A DNA stretch of 64,000 nt from Copromyces sp. CBS 386.78 (GCA_030685235.1 MU839194.1:1-64000), one strand, 5' to 3'; shown: positions 32,809 through 42,985, numbered from the stretch's first letter. Numbers and translations: made by a program. The notes: generated from the letters alone by a model not told the origin.

Positions 32809-35248
32809 AGCTGAAGAAGTTCAGGGTCCAGATGCTAGTGGAGATGTTCGTTTGGTTGGTTGGAGGTGTGTGTATACTTGGTATATTGCGTAAGAGCGGT
32901 GGGTCCAGGTCGTCGTCGATGGTGGGATGACAGGCGGTGAAGTGGAGAAGATGGCCGGAGTTAAGCCAGTCTGTCAAAAGCTTGTAAGGTGGTCCTGATG
33001 GATCGGATCTGAGGACAAAAGACCTTGAGAGAGACAAAGAATGTATATGATTGGTGACAACCTATACACCGAGTTGCCCAAGGTTGAAGGAATGTGGAGC
33101 GTGATAACTAACGATTGATGTTATTTACTAGGTTACCTCTATTGTCGTGTCTAGGAGAGGTAAACGGAGACGATAATGGTAGAGACGGAAGAGAAGGGAA
33201 ACTGGGAAGAGAGTGGGGGTTTGGAAGTGGGAGGAGTCGGGTACAATAGGGAAAAAAAAAAGAAAAAAAAAGAAGAAGCTGGGGCCATGGAGGGGATCTC
33301 GAGGGACTTTTAATTGTTCCCGCTCAGATTCAAACTTTTTCTCAGAGATTGAAACGAAGGATATTCTCGAATACTGATACTGTACTGTACCGTGTCAGTT
33401 GTGGAAGTGGAAAGAGTGAAGTGAATGCGCCTTCCCGGCATGGCATGTTTGGGGTTGACAGACTCAGGTCCCGTCTGATGTGCTATTCCCACTGTGGGCC
33501 CGTCCGGGTGTCCAACTTTCCTCGGGCGTCTGCTTTGGGATTAGCTGCCCTCTTGAATTTTCAGGGGTGCAGCAGACTCCTGTGGATCTTTTCCCGCGGG
33601 TTCAGCCACTGGAAGCCCCAAACCACCGGCTAGTGGCATCTTTTCCCTGTTTCACAATAATAGATCGACCCCGATTTGTCTCGGCCGGTGTGTGTGATTG
33701 GCCATGTGCCTTTTTTTTCTTCCTGTGGTTGTTCGGGGTCCACACCTCCATCAGCCTGCTTTTTCTTTTTTCGAACTTATCGCGTGCCAGTGTCTTTTTT
33801 GTTGACATTCTTTTTGCATTCCGCGGTGTCGTGTGTGTCTTGTTTCATCGTGGTATCGATCTATCGAGTATGCAACGGGTGGCAGATGCAGGTTCATCCT
33901 GTGTTTTTGTATTGCAGCTTCATTTTGGCTTGTGCAGTCCGACCTGACATGACTCTTATCTGTGAATGGATACCACAACATGTGTCTGTCAAACAAAGGA
34001 ACAGACAACAGTGAACAGTCGACAGTCAACGCTTCACTTTTGACCTGACCGCCGAAGCCTTTTTCGCAAATAAACTGCTACTGCTGCCAGCTGCCAACGG
34101 AATTGCGATCATCACTGGGGCATCCTCTTCAGTTTGTCCTACGTCACAACCCCGTGCCGCTATCCGGTGATACTTGATAGGTGCGTTAGTCAGTCAATAA
34201 TACCCCATCGTTCCTCTGCATCCGAGATTTCGATCTGATCCCAACGACATCTTGGCACACTGACCTTTTGCGAGCCGCTTTCCGTTCTGAGGACCGGGTG
34301 GATCATCCTAAGCACCGGGTCCGATCCAATGTCTTTTCAGGGACTCTACGCCGCAAGAATTGAACCGTTACGGGGCCGTGATCCACGCCGTGTGTCGTGA
34401 AAAAGAAAGCGGCGTCGGAGCAGAGTTCGGTTTTGGGAAAGGAAGACCCCTGATTTTGACGAGTGGTGGAGGTCATATGGAAACATGTGCTTTGGGATTT
34501 TCGGCCATCTCTCTGGATCTCTCTGGATCTCTCTGAGATCTGTTACGGAAAGCTGAGACGTGCTGGAGATCGTTCCAAATGGATTTGATGCATTGCATTA
34601 GGTTCTGGCCGTCTTGGCGTGGATCATAAGGGGGTTCTGTCAAGGGGTCTTTTTGTCAATTGCTATGGTGATGGCATTCAGAGGTGTCGTTGACCGGTTG
34701 AAGCCGTCTTCTGCCGTCCCGTGTTGAGGCTGAAGGATGAGGTCGGCATTGAATATGACGTCAGAGTAGCCATCGTGAACTGTGCAGTGGTCCAATCAGT
34801 CGGTTGCGGTCGTGGTGCGCTATCGTCGCTTCAGTTCGCTAGAATTAATTCAAGACGCTCGGACCACTTGCCCATGGCTGACGACGGCTGACAGAGCCTC
34901 AACTCTCAACCGTGACCACACCACAACAAAGAAACAGACTGACTGCCGGAAGCAGAGTTGTTTGGTGACAGAGGGCACATTCAACCTGGTGGGCTCAGTC
35001 GACTTGGCTTTGCCAGATTACAGCTTGTGACGTTTATTCAAGGCCTCGAAGCGCTAAAGGTGATTGTTACACGTAATGTTACCGTAACTGTTACCTCTAC
35101 GGCCGCATCCTCCCCACTTAATTTTCCCCGCGATAAGGTGTCGCGATAACCTCGATGGTCGCATCATGGATTCAACATTCGCTTGTCTCGTCAGACCACT
35201 CCTCCAGCTCCCTAGACTCCTATCCATCATACAACTCAATCGCCCACA
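32809..35248. promoter_or_regulatory. Divergent intergenic region, channel gene and SerRS
   Basis: About 2.4 kb lies between two divergently transcribed genes. The leader of the channel gene (32809 to about 33300) includes A-rich and GA-rich runs. Near 34507-34542 a TCTCTGGA(TC) decamer is repeated three times and ends in GAGATC, forming a partial palindrome with the preceding units. Open frames of 60-155 codons overlap and look non-coding. Individual regulatory sites cannot be assigned. Confidence 0.4.
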
Positions 35249-36886
35249 ATGAGACCGTCGCGACTGGCCATGCGGCCCTATACCTGTCTCCCATGCCTCA
35301 CCCGAACACGCCCCGTCTTCCCATCCCGAGGGTCCACTCTTCGACTTGCACAAACACCGCGGATTGCTTCCCTCCACAACAGCTCCCGATTCCTCCAACA
35401 AGAACAATCCTCAGCTGCCTCTCGACCAAGCATAGCCCCCAAGCCCGTCGTCGACATCAAGCACATCCGCCAAAACCCCGACCTCTACGCCCAGAACTGC
35501 ATCGAGCGCAACTATCACCAACAAGCCGCCTACCCACACCGTATCAACGACCTGCACGCTCAGTGGCAAGCCAAACAGCGGGAGGCTCGTTCCCTCCGTG
35601 AGCGCTCCAACATCCTGCGCCGCCAGCTCATCGACCCGGGCTCCATCCGCGACGAAACCGACACCATCGCCGCCGGCACCCAGCTCCTAACGAGGGACGA
35701 GCTCATCGCCGAGGCGCGCAAGCTCAAGGCCCTCCTCTCGACCATCGAAGCCGAAGAAACCCGCATCCTCTCCGAGATCGAAGTCCTGGCTTTATCCATC
35801 CCCAACCTCACCTCGGCCGAATCCCCGCGGGGCCCCGAACCCCAAGTTCTGTCGTTGATCAACGAACACCCCGAACCCGTGCCCTCGGCCTCGGACCGCG
35901 TCTGGCGTTCCCACGTGCACATCGGCAACGAGCTCGGCCTCCTCGACTTTGCCTCGGCCGGCACCACCTCCGGCTGGGGGTGGTACTTCCTCCTCGACGA
36001 AGCCGCGCAGCTCGAACAGGCTTTGATCGGCTACGCCCTCGACCTGGCCGTGCGTTCCGGGTGGCGCCAAGTATCTCCCCCCTCCATCGTCTACTCGCAC
36101 ATGGCTTCAGCCTGCGGGTTCCAGCCGCGCGACCAAAACGGCGAAACGCAGATCTACTCGTTATCCCAGTCACCCGATGACGCGGCCCGTGGAAAGCCCG
36201 AGCTCTCACTAGCCGGCACCTCGGAGATCCCGTTGGCCGGGATGCACGCCAACAAGACGCTTCTCTGCCCCGGCGACATGTCGGAATGTTCTCCGCTCAA
36301 ATACGTTGCCGTGTCGCGGTGCTACCGCGCCGAAGCCGGCTCGCGGGGGCTCGAAACAAAGGGTCTATATCGCGTGCACGAGTTCACCAAGGTGGAGCTC
36401 TTCGGGTGGACGTACCCCTCTTTGGCCGCGGCTTCCGAGGTCTTCAACGAGATCGTCGACTTGCAAACCGACCTCTTGTCGTCCCTGGGTCTGCACTGCC
36501 GCGTGCTGGAAATGCCTACGCACGATCTCGGCGCGTCAGCCGCGCGCAAGATTGACATCGAGGCCTTTTTCCCTAGCAGAAGGGAACGGAACGACGGGTG
36601 GGGCGAGGTCACGAGCGCGAGCATCTGTACTGATTATCAGGCTAGAAGACTGGCGACGAGACTCAAGGGCGAGGATGGGAAGATGATTGAGGGGGGTTAT
36701 CCGTTCACGGTGAATGGTACGGCTATGGCGGTGCCGAGAGTCGTGGCGGCCTTGTTGGAGAATGGGTGGGATGAGGAGACAATGACGGTGAGCATTCCGG
36801 AGGTGTTGAGGGGGTGGATGGGTGGGAGGGAGAGGATTGGGCCGAGGAAGATGAAGAGTCAGAAGGGGTGGGGGGTTGGTGTTTAG
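35249..36886 (+). CDS. Mitochondrial seryl-tRNA synthetase, 545 aa
   Basis: This class II synthetase charges mitochondrial tRNA-Ser. The N-terminal 50 or so residues are Arg/Ser-rich without acidic residues, a typical mitochondrial presequence. The coiled-coil tRNA-binding arm follows at about residues 75-190 (HIRQNPDLYAQNCIERN, then Arg/Glu-rich helices). The catalytic core carries the TSEIPL segment (LAGTSEIPLAGMHANK), motif 2 (SRCYRAEAGSRGLETKG and RVHEFTKVELF) and motif 3 (VNGTAMAVPRVVAALLENG). The frame is single-exon, and its length is in the expected range for fungal mitochondrial forms plus a presequence. It is divergently arranged with the channel gene. Confidence 0.94.
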   Translation: MRPSRLAMRPYTCLPCLTRTRPVFPSRGSTLRLAQTPRIASLHNSSRFLQQEQSSAASRPSIAPKPVVDIKHIRQNPDLYAQNCIERNYHQQAAYPHRINDLHAQWQAKQREARSLRERSNILRRQLIDPGSIRDETDTIAAGTQLLTRDELIAEARKLKALLSTIEAEETRILSEIEVLALSIPNLTSAESPRGPEPQVLSLINEHPEPVPSASDRVWRSHVHIGNELGLLDFASAGTTSGWGWYFLLDEAAQLEQALIGYALDLAVRSGWRQVSPPSIVYSHMASACGFQPRDQNGETQIYSLSQSPDDAARGKPELSLAGTSEIPLAGMHANKTLLCPGDMSECSPLKYVAVSRCYRAEAGSRGLETKGLYRVHEFTKVELFGWTYPSLAAASEVFNEIVDLQTDLLSSLGLHCRVLEMPTHDLGASAARKIDIEAFFPSRRERNDGWGEVTSASICTDYQARRLATRLKGEDGKMIEGGYPFTVNGTAMAVPRVVAALLENGWDEETMTVSIPEVLRGWMGGRERIGPRKMKSQKGWGVGV

Positions 36887-37363
36887 TAGACAGCTTGAGA
36901 AGGGGATAAAGGAGTTGGTGGGGGTGGTGTCATTCGCATCATTCTTTTGGCAAGGGAAAGCATGTTAATGGAGTATGGTGTACTTGTTCGTATCCCCTAT
37001 CTCGTTTACCTACTGTCCAAGATACTGTTGTGATGCCTCCGGCGGCCCCATCCGGGGAGGGGACCTCGCTTCGCTCGACACAAGGACTGGATTACGGATG
37101 TTGATCTGCTGTCTGTCTGTCTGCCACAGAAAGAGAGGTATGTCACCAACTATCCTGTTCGGAAACTCCTACGCTAACACACTTTTTAGGAGTGGCTGAA
37201 ACCAGGCGAAAAGCGACCGATATCCAAGAGCTCTTTGGAACATGGAGTTGCACAGCGAGAGTATGTTAGGTTGGGTAAAATGAGGTTTGATTAGGGGTCA
37301 AGGACGAAAACCTCCAATCACCCCATCCCCTCAAAACTCAAACTCGTCGTCCCTGTCCCCTCC

Positions 37364-37412
37364 TCCCCCCATCACCCAATAGTGTTCGCGCGCATGAACC
37401 TTCCCTGCCTAT
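37364..37412 (+). repeat. Left arm of a 50-bp inverted repeat (partner 44656-44706)
   Basis: Thirty-two bases, starting AGTGTTCGCGCGCATGAACC at 37381, recur exactly as the reverse complement at 44656-44687. The next outward bases (CATCACCC and a C run) match with a short indel. The two arms lie 7.2 kb apart and bracket the region of short unnamed genes. Confidence 0.85.
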
Positions 37413-37526
37413 CGTCGCAAAGAAGGCAGGAGCAGTTTTAGCCGCTGTCCGTCACCCTACTTTTCCAAGAGGGAAGGACATATCAGGCGCGTGTTCTTTC
37501 CATTTCCAGAGCTCGAGTCCACCAGC
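37413..37526 (+). repeat. Promoter-like module, copy 1
   Basis: About 114 bases beginning CGTCGCAAAGAAGGCAGGAG and ending GAGCTCGAGTCCACCAG are repeated with few changes at 39464-39578. The second half recurs inverted near 42917-42980. Copies 2 and 3 sit just upstream of related genes, so the module is probably a shared upstream region. This copy precedes the gene at 38096 by about 570 bases. Confidence 0.8.
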
Positions 37527-38095
37527 GAGATGATGTGGGCTGCATACCTACATTTCGTAGCCCCAGCTGCAGGCCTGCAGCTGCCCAGACTGGACTTGTT
37601 ACGGGCGTCATGAATTCATTCTTGACCGAGCCCTTGACCGACGCTAGGTACCTAGCCAAAGCGACGGGAGGCATACTGTGTTTGGTTTACCGGTATTCTC
37701 ATGACCAGTTTGCTCATTTCAACTCTTGCTACTGCAGTCACATTGTATGCACTCTTTCAAGTTACGTGGCTTTTCAACCACCTCCGACACGTGCAGGGAG
37801 ATTTCGCCACCTCTGACTCCAACGTCCGAATGTCCCATCAGTTTTATTGCTGTCCAAGTACGAACCGATTTATACATCACCTTCCCTTCTTTTGCTCCTC
37901 CATCACCTTCTCCAATCCACCTATCAGCCCCAGACCAGGACAAGAAAGCCCGCCCAATTCTTCAAAATCACTTGAAAGATACTTCCAAGTAAGCGGCATG
38001 CCTTTCTCGACATGAGTGTAGTGTTGCTAACCCAGACCCCGCACCCAGACACTCTACTACCTATCGATACCATCAAAAATCACGTCACCGTCAAC

Positions 38096-39106
38096 ATGTC
38101 CCAAAACCTGGTCGACGCCGTTCTTTCTGGGCTAGGACTCCAGCCCAAGTCCCAGGTTGTTAGGACCGATGCGGATGATTCAGACACTCTGCCGCTGTCG
38201 GACTTCAACGCGGCCATCGACCCAGCTGTTGCTGCTGCCTCGACCTCAAAGCCTCTCCTTGCCATGGCGACACGCACCTCAAGCCAACTTTCCAAATCCG
38301 AGACACTCACCGCACCTCCGTCGTACAACGAGGCAATGACCACATCCCTAAGCGACAAGGGCGACGCCCCTTCTCAGCTCGTCCAACAGTTTTTTCACGG
38401 CGGCGAGGTCAACTGTCTCGGGCTTACCAAGGCTGTCCAACCCGTCGTGTGCCTCTACTACGATTTGATAGATGGAGTCGCATCCGATATTTCCAGGGAG
38501 ATCAGACGCTCCGGCATACGTCACATAGAGACACCGGCCATGGTCCGCCTGGTGATGCATTCAGTCGCCAACTACGCCTTCATGCTGGCAATCCTCCACG
38601 CCAGCAGCAGGTACCACCTCAGGTACGGCATTAAACTCTGTCAAGATGATTCATTCCATGCCATTCGTGCCCACGTCCCGGCCGAGATGCTCCGGGGCTT
38701 TCTTGATGTTATGCCGTGCCTCAGCGATGAGCCTAACCCTGATACCGGAGTCCAATACTCCGAGGAGGGTCGGGCCCGCAGGTCCGAGTTCGTGGATCGT
38801 TTAGTCAGGCACCTTGAATTTGAGCTAGATCTGTGGGGCAAGATCTACTACGCAGGCATCGACTCGATCCTGGACACCGGTGATCTGGATGGACCCAAGG
38901 TGCAGGAGTGCTGGCGCCTGTTCAAGGCCGCGCTCGCTCAGGCTGGCGGCGGCATGGAGGACTTGCTTCCTCCCCCGGGTTACCAGAAGCGGGGGGGGCC
39001 GGAGCAGACGTGTCTGAGACCGCTTTTCAACAGAAAGTGCGACTGCCCTGACTGTCATTCGTCCCGGGGAGCGGTCACACGATTTCTTTTCGGCACATGC
39101 TTTTAA
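38096..39106 (+). CDS. Hypothetical protein, 336 aa
   Basis: A single open frame with good codon character. The preferred start MSQNLVDAV at 38096 has a strong context (GTCAACATGTCC). An in-frame ATG at 38012 would add 28 residues that read like leader. Residues about 60-85 are Ser/Thr-rich and contain APPSYNEAM, a PPxY-type motif that could bind WW domains of ubiquitin-ligase adaptors. The rest is probably a helical globular domain (FHGGEVNCLGLTKAV, VVCLYYDLIDGVASDI, RHLEFELDLWGKIYYAG). A cysteine-rich end, RKCDCPDCHSSRG, could bind metal. I do not recognise the family. It lies inside the young region that carries shared promoter modules. Confidence 0.75.
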   Translation: MSQNLVDAVLSGLGLQPKSQVVRTDADDSDTLPLSDFNAAIDPAVAAASTSKPLLAMATRTSSQLSKSETLTAPPSYNEAMTTSLSDKGDAPSQLVQQFFHGGEVNCLGLTKAVQPVVCLYYDLIDGVASDISREIRRSGIRHIETPAMVRLVMHSVANYAFMLAILHASSRYHLRYGIKLCQDDSFHAIRAHVPAEMLRGFLDVMPCLSDEPNPDTGVQYSEEGRARRSEFVDRLVRHLEFELDLWGKIYYAGIDSILDTGDLDGPKVQECWRLFKAALAQAGGGMEDLLPPPGYQKRGGPEQTCLRPLFNRKCDCPDCHSSRGAVTRFLFGTCF

Positions 39107-39463
39107 AAAGGGCCGATGTTGGAGTGGCCTGGTCCTCTCTCTCAACCTCACTTTTGGCTGGACCTTGATTCCGTCTCCGTCTCGTCCTTCCTTTTCCCTG
39201 GCTCCATCACAGTCAAAGTTCCTCGGGAGTATTCTTTCCTGGGAATACACTCCAACATATGTATCTCCTACAGTCAAAAGCAAACCCAGCTCTTCAAAAG
39301 TATCTCGAGGAAGATGAAAGGAGCGCCAGAAAAGAGACAACTCACCCGACTTCTTCTCCGACAAGTCGCAACGAGCGACAAACCACCCCAAAAGCTCACC
39401 CTTACAACACAGCTTGAGGGACCCAAAACGGCTGGGCCGCATTCTAATCGGAATATTCGACAT

Positions 39464-39816
39464 CGTCGCAAAGAGGGCAGGAGTAATTTCAGCCGCTATC
39501 GGTCATTCTACTTTTCCAAAAGGGAAGGATATATCAGGCGCGTGTTCTTTCCATTTCTAGAGCTCGAGTCCACCAGATCTTGTCCCAAACATACCTCTAG
39601 GTAGGCATAAATATCCCTCCCGTCCTTCCTAATGGCACAGCGCACCTTCCCAGTTTCACTTCCAACGCCAGATGTTTCTGGTTCTTTCTGTCTTCCAGGC
39701 CAAGCTGCTTGAGCGGGTAGAAGATAAGTGATAAATAACAATCCCTCCCCCGTTTTTGTTTCTTTTCTTTTTTCCTTTTTCTTTTCCTTCAACCACACTA
39801 TCCAACCAAGACTAAG
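39464..39816 (+). promoter_or_regulatory. Promoter-like module copy 2 plus shared leader
   Basis: Bases 39464-39578 repeat the module at 37413. The following 39579-39816, including TCCTAATGGCACAGCGCACC and CTTCAACCACACTATCCAAC, are nearly identical to the reverse complement of about 42735-42910. The genes at 39908 and 42728 therefore share upstream sequence and leader. Confidence 0.8.
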
Positions 39817-39924
39817 ATGGAGGCAGTTACTAAGAAGATCGTCCAGACTGTCACCGCCCAGGCTACCACACCATTCAACCACACCATTCAACCAAGACTA
39901 CCTGAAGATGGAGGCAGTAACTAA
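39817..39924 (+). CDS. Upstream ORF of 35 codons made by leader duplication
   Basis: The first ATG after the shared leader opens a frame starting MEAVTKKIVQTVTAQATT that stops after 35 codons. The main frame at 39908 starts MEAVTKKIAQATTAQATT, so the leader and start region were duplicated in tandem (offset 91 bases), leaving the older start as a short frame overlapping the new one. It may reduce translation of the main frame. Confidence 0.6.
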   Translation: MEAVTKKIVQTVTAQATTPFNHTIQPRLPEDGGSN

Positions 39925-40264
39925 GAAGATCGCCCAGGCTACCACTGCCCAGGCTACCACCGCCACTTACGCCGCCGGTGACGCTGCCGAGGCAGCTTAC
40001 GTTGCCTTCGCTTCCACTCTCTCCTCCTATATACCCCGCTTCCTCTCCAGTGTCGCCGCCAGTGCCTCGTCGGCTGCTGCTTCGGCTGCCGCCTCGGTTG
40101 CCGCTGCCGCTGTTGAATCCGGCATCTCTTCAGCTGCCGCCTCAATTTCCGCCGCCGTTTCCTCCTCCCGTGCCGCTTCGGACGAAGCTGTTATTGGTAC
40201 CAAGGACAACTTGCAGGTGCTTAAATTTCAGCTATGGATAGCATTTGCTGTGTTGGCCTCTTGA
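39908..40264 (+). CDS. Ala/Ser-rich small protein with C-terminal hydrophobic helix, 118 aa
   Basis: The protein starts MEAVTKKIAQATTAQATT and continues as an Ala/Ser-rich helical stretch. It ends in DNLQVLKFQLWIAFAVLAS, where a TGA cuts a hydrophobic helix short. Reading on in the same frame gives FAAYQLSLFLQPCSTNIKEE and a long Lys/Glu-rich tail to a stop at 40612 (234 residues in all), ending KEELQRMKDE, close to KEELQRMKMNKA of the gene at 41428. Either the TGA is a disabling mutation, or an 81-base in-phase intron (40217-40297, GTGCTT to TTACAG) removes the helix and the stop. The paralogue at 42250-42728 keeps the hydrophobic segment without a stop. Function unknown. Confidence 0.6.
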   Translation: MEAVTKKIAQATTAQATTATYAAGDAAEAAYVAFASTLSSYIPRFLSSVAASASSAAASAAASVAAAAVESGISSAAASISAAVSSSRAASDEAVIGTKDNLQVLKFQLWIAFAVLAS

Positions 40265-40612
40265 TTCGCGGCTTATCAGTTATCCCTCTTTTTACAGCCA
40301 TGCAGCACCAACATCAAAGAGGAGAAATCGGACGAAAGGAGAAAGGTGGCAAAGGCCGAGCGAGCAAAGAGAAGACGAGGGAGTGGGATGATAAGAAGAA
40401 AGACACTCAAGGATGACAAGAAGGACAAGAAGGACAAGGAGCCAAAAGAGGACGAGACGGCGGAGCCCAAGGTTCAGGACAAGGATGAGAAGAAGCCTGG
40501 ACAAGGACGACATGGCAGAACTGATGGAGAAAGTGGAGGAGATGGAGAAGGTGAGGGGGGGGGGGGAATGGCGGTGCAGAAAGAGGAGCTTCAGAGAATG
40601 AAAGATGAATAA

Positions 40613-41427
40613 GGCGAATTGAAGGTTGGCGGGAGCGAGTGGCCGCTGGGGCCCAAGTAAGTCTCTAGTCTCTAGTCTCAAGTCTCAAGTTCGAATCATC
40701 CCCGAGAGGATTAAGATGGACACGGCAGGTGCATGTAGAGGACAAAAAGTCTATTTACCGCCTACCTAGGTACCTATTAGAGCGAATGTTGTGTGTAGTC
40801 AGTCCATGTTGTGTGATGAATTATTTTGTTGATACCATGATATATTAGTGTGGTGAGCGTTGGGATTTGAGACCTTGGTGGTTTTGTTCAATTGTCTTTT
40901 TGGTTCAATGTTATGTAATAGGTGTGTATGCTCTTCTCTCCTATTATTCGTATCTCAACAAATACTGCGCTTGATCTTTTTTTTCTATTTGAATGGTGTT
41001 GTTGTTCTTTTATCGACGAGTGTCTGTTGTGATATCGGAGGGTTCCTCTACTTGAGAAGTGAGTTACCCCAAGTTACCAAAACAAGACCTTATGTCAACT
41101 TGCGAAAACAATAAGTTACCAAAATAAGACCTTATGTCAACTTGCGAAAACAATAAGTTACCAAAATACGACATTATGTCAACTTGCGAAGGCGTTTGAA
41201 CAATCACTGCATATTTTTCTTGGATGACGGAGAGATAAAGATGGTATGTCGGAATTCCATCTCATGGGCGGATAAAGATGGACACTATGTTGATGTTCTA
41301 TCTTACGGGCCAGTAGATAAAAAATAAAATCTAGGCGCCGCTGTTGGTGGTATTGGCCAGGTTTGTAGCCCGGCGATAATTCCATCTCTTGGGCGTATAA
41401 AGATCGTAAGTATGTTAAAAATAAAAC
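40613..41427. other. Gene-free stretch with a 42-bp tandem repeat
   Basis: Three copies of a 42-base unit starting AAGTTACCAAAA lie at 41071-41112, 41113-41154 and 41155-41190. At about 41315-41385 a partial copy of the 3' end of the neighbouring gene (CTAGGCGCC... and CCCGGCGATA) precedes the real end at 41428, so the downstream gene's terminus has been duplicated. Confidence 0.6.
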
Positions 41428-41997
41428 CTAGGCGCTGGTGATGGCCCGGTTTGTAGGCCGGCGATGCAGGTTACCAGGGCCGACACCTCCCACCGCCGCC
41501 GCCGCCGTACCCCCATTCTCCTCCTTGTCCATCTCCCTTTGTAACTTTCGGTTCTCCATCACCACCTTCTCCTTCTCGAGCTTCCATTTCTCCTCCTTAT
41601 GCCTCCTCTCCTGGCTATCGCCCCGACATTTCGACCAGATTTGGGTGGCCACCCACACGCCACCCACCAAGGCGACCACCCCAGCCACAACCTTGGTGAA
41701 AAGTTCAACCCTGGCCACGTCGGCAGCCGCGGCGACAGCAGTGGAGGACGCAGTTGAGAGAGGAGCCATTTTTGGTGTTGTTGTTGTTGTTGTGGTGGTG
41801 GTGGTGCTCGCCTTATTCATCTTCATTCTCTGAAGCTCCTCTTTCATCCTCCACTCCTGACTATCCCCACGACATTTGGACCAGATCTTGGTGCCCACCC
41901 ATATGGTGCCCACCAAAGCGACCAGCCCAGCAACAACCTTGGTAAAAATGTCGACTTTAGCGGCGTCGGCAGCCGCGGCGGCAGAGAGGGGGGCCAT
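41428..41997 (-). CDS. Tandemly duplicated single-helix membrane protein, 189 aa
   Basis: The frame contains the same module twice. The first begins MAPLSAAAAADAAKVDIFTK and continues with VVAGLVALVGTIWVGTKIW and SKCRGDSQEW. The second begins MAPLSTASSTAVAAAADVAR and continues with VELFTKVVAGVVALVGG, VWVATQIW and SKCRGDSQER. Each carries one probable transmembrane helix and a charged tail. A poly-Thr linker encoded by trinucleotide repeats joins them, and the internal Met looks like the start of a once separate gene. The C-terminus is a charged helix (RRHKEEKWKLEKEK...) and a Gly/Ala-rich end. A broken single-module relative lies at 27545-27958. Function unknown. Cysteine after the helix is conserved in all three modules. 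Confidence 0.72.
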   Translation of the reverse strand: MAPLSAAAAADAAKVDIFTKVVAGLVALVGTIWVGTKIWSKCRGDSQEWRMKEELQRMKMNKASTTTTTTTTTTPKMAPLSTASSTAVAAAADVARVELFTKVVAGVVALVGGVWVATQIWSKCRGDSQERRHKEEKWKLEKEKVVMENRKLQREMDKEENGGTAAAAVGGVGPGNLHRRPTNRAITSA

Positions 41998-42249
41998 TGT
42001 TGTTGTTGGTTGTTGTTGTTGTTGTTGTTATGGTGGTGGTGGTGGTGGTGGTGCCTACAGAAACAGCGTTAGCGTATGTGGCGGGGGTTGTTGTGGTGTG
42101 TGGTTGAAGATCAAAAAAAGAAAAAAGACCAAAACAAAAAACGGGGTTGAGAGGGTATTATATATCGAACCACAACAGAGGTGTTTCTGCGTGGGGATGA
42201 CCTTCCTGAACACAACGATACACCCTATTCGGGTAGCTCTTGCACGCAT

Positions 42250-42728
42250 TCATGGGTCTTGAACAAACCTTTTGCTTGGCTTCGAAGGCAGGCATTTGCA
42301 GGAGGGTACGAGACCTCTCTTATGCGCTTTATGACTGTAGTATAGCGACCAACAGCGAAGCCCGAATCCCAGTACACCAAGCACTACCCATATCCAAATT
42401 TTAGCCACCCGGAAGTTGTCCTCGGTACTGGTAGCGGCTTTGTCCGTGGTATCCGTTGCCGGGCACGGCGGGCACGGCGGGCATTCCAATGAAGAAGAGA
42501 ATGGGCCGGAAGGAGAACAGGTAACGTAGGAGGAGAAGGGGAAGGGAGGGGCCTGGGTGATGGGCGGGGTTTGTAGTGACGGCAGCGGCAGCGAAGGCGG
42601 ATTCGGCGGCGGAGAAGAAGGCGGGAGACGAAGTAGAAGAGAGCGGAAGCGAAAGAGGTGGCGTCGGCGGCGTCGGCGGCCTGGGTGATGGTGATGGTCG
42701 TGACGACGGTCTTGGTAATGGTCTCCAT
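42250..42728 (-). pseudogene. Inverted paralogue of the 39908 gene, frame-disrupted
   Basis: The start at 42728 opens METITKTVVTTITITQAAD, like MEAVTKKIAQATTAQATT of the gene at 39908, after an almost identical leader. The matching frame is lost around the segment FASALFYFVSRLL. The end of the protein lies in another frame: STEDNFRVAKIWIWVVLGVL followed by GFGLRCWSLYYSHKAHKRG, matching TKDNLQVLKFQLWIAFAVLA in the paralogue. Unless unrecognised introns restore phase, the copy is frameshifted. A 183-codon frame (42250-42801) is open across the region but starts upstream in leader sequence. Confidence 0.6.
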
Positions 42729-42734
42729 TCAGGT

Positions 42735-42985
42735 CTTGGTTGGATAGTGTGGTTGAAGGAAAAGAAAAAGAAAAAACGGGGGAGGGAATGTTATTCATCA
42801 TTTATCTTCCACTACCAGCTCAGGCAGCTTGGCCTGGAACACGGAAAGAACCACAAACATCTGGCGTTGGAAGTGAAACTGAGAAGGTGCGCTGTGCCAT
42901 TAGGAAGGAGGGATAAGATCTGGTGGACTCGAGCTGTGGAAATGGAAAGAACACGCGCAAGCTTTCCCTTCAAGATTGTGCTAGT
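42735..42985 (-). promoter_or_regulatory. Promoter-like module copy 3 and shared leader, inverted
   Basis: The reverse complement carries GCGTGTTCTTTCCATTTCC and AGCTCGAGTCCACCAGATCT, then the leader shared with 39579-39816. Identity drops beyond about 42985, so only the second half of the module is present. Confidence 0.75.

Larger units (their letters stand above)
36887..38095. other. Gene-free stretch holding cluster-edge repeats
   Basis: It contains the left edge of the 37.4-44.7 kb young region: an inverted-repeat arm at 37364-37412 and the first copy of the promoter-like module at 37413-37526. No convincing coding frame was seen. The downstream part is presumably the promoter and leader of the gene at 38096. 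Confidence 0.5.
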
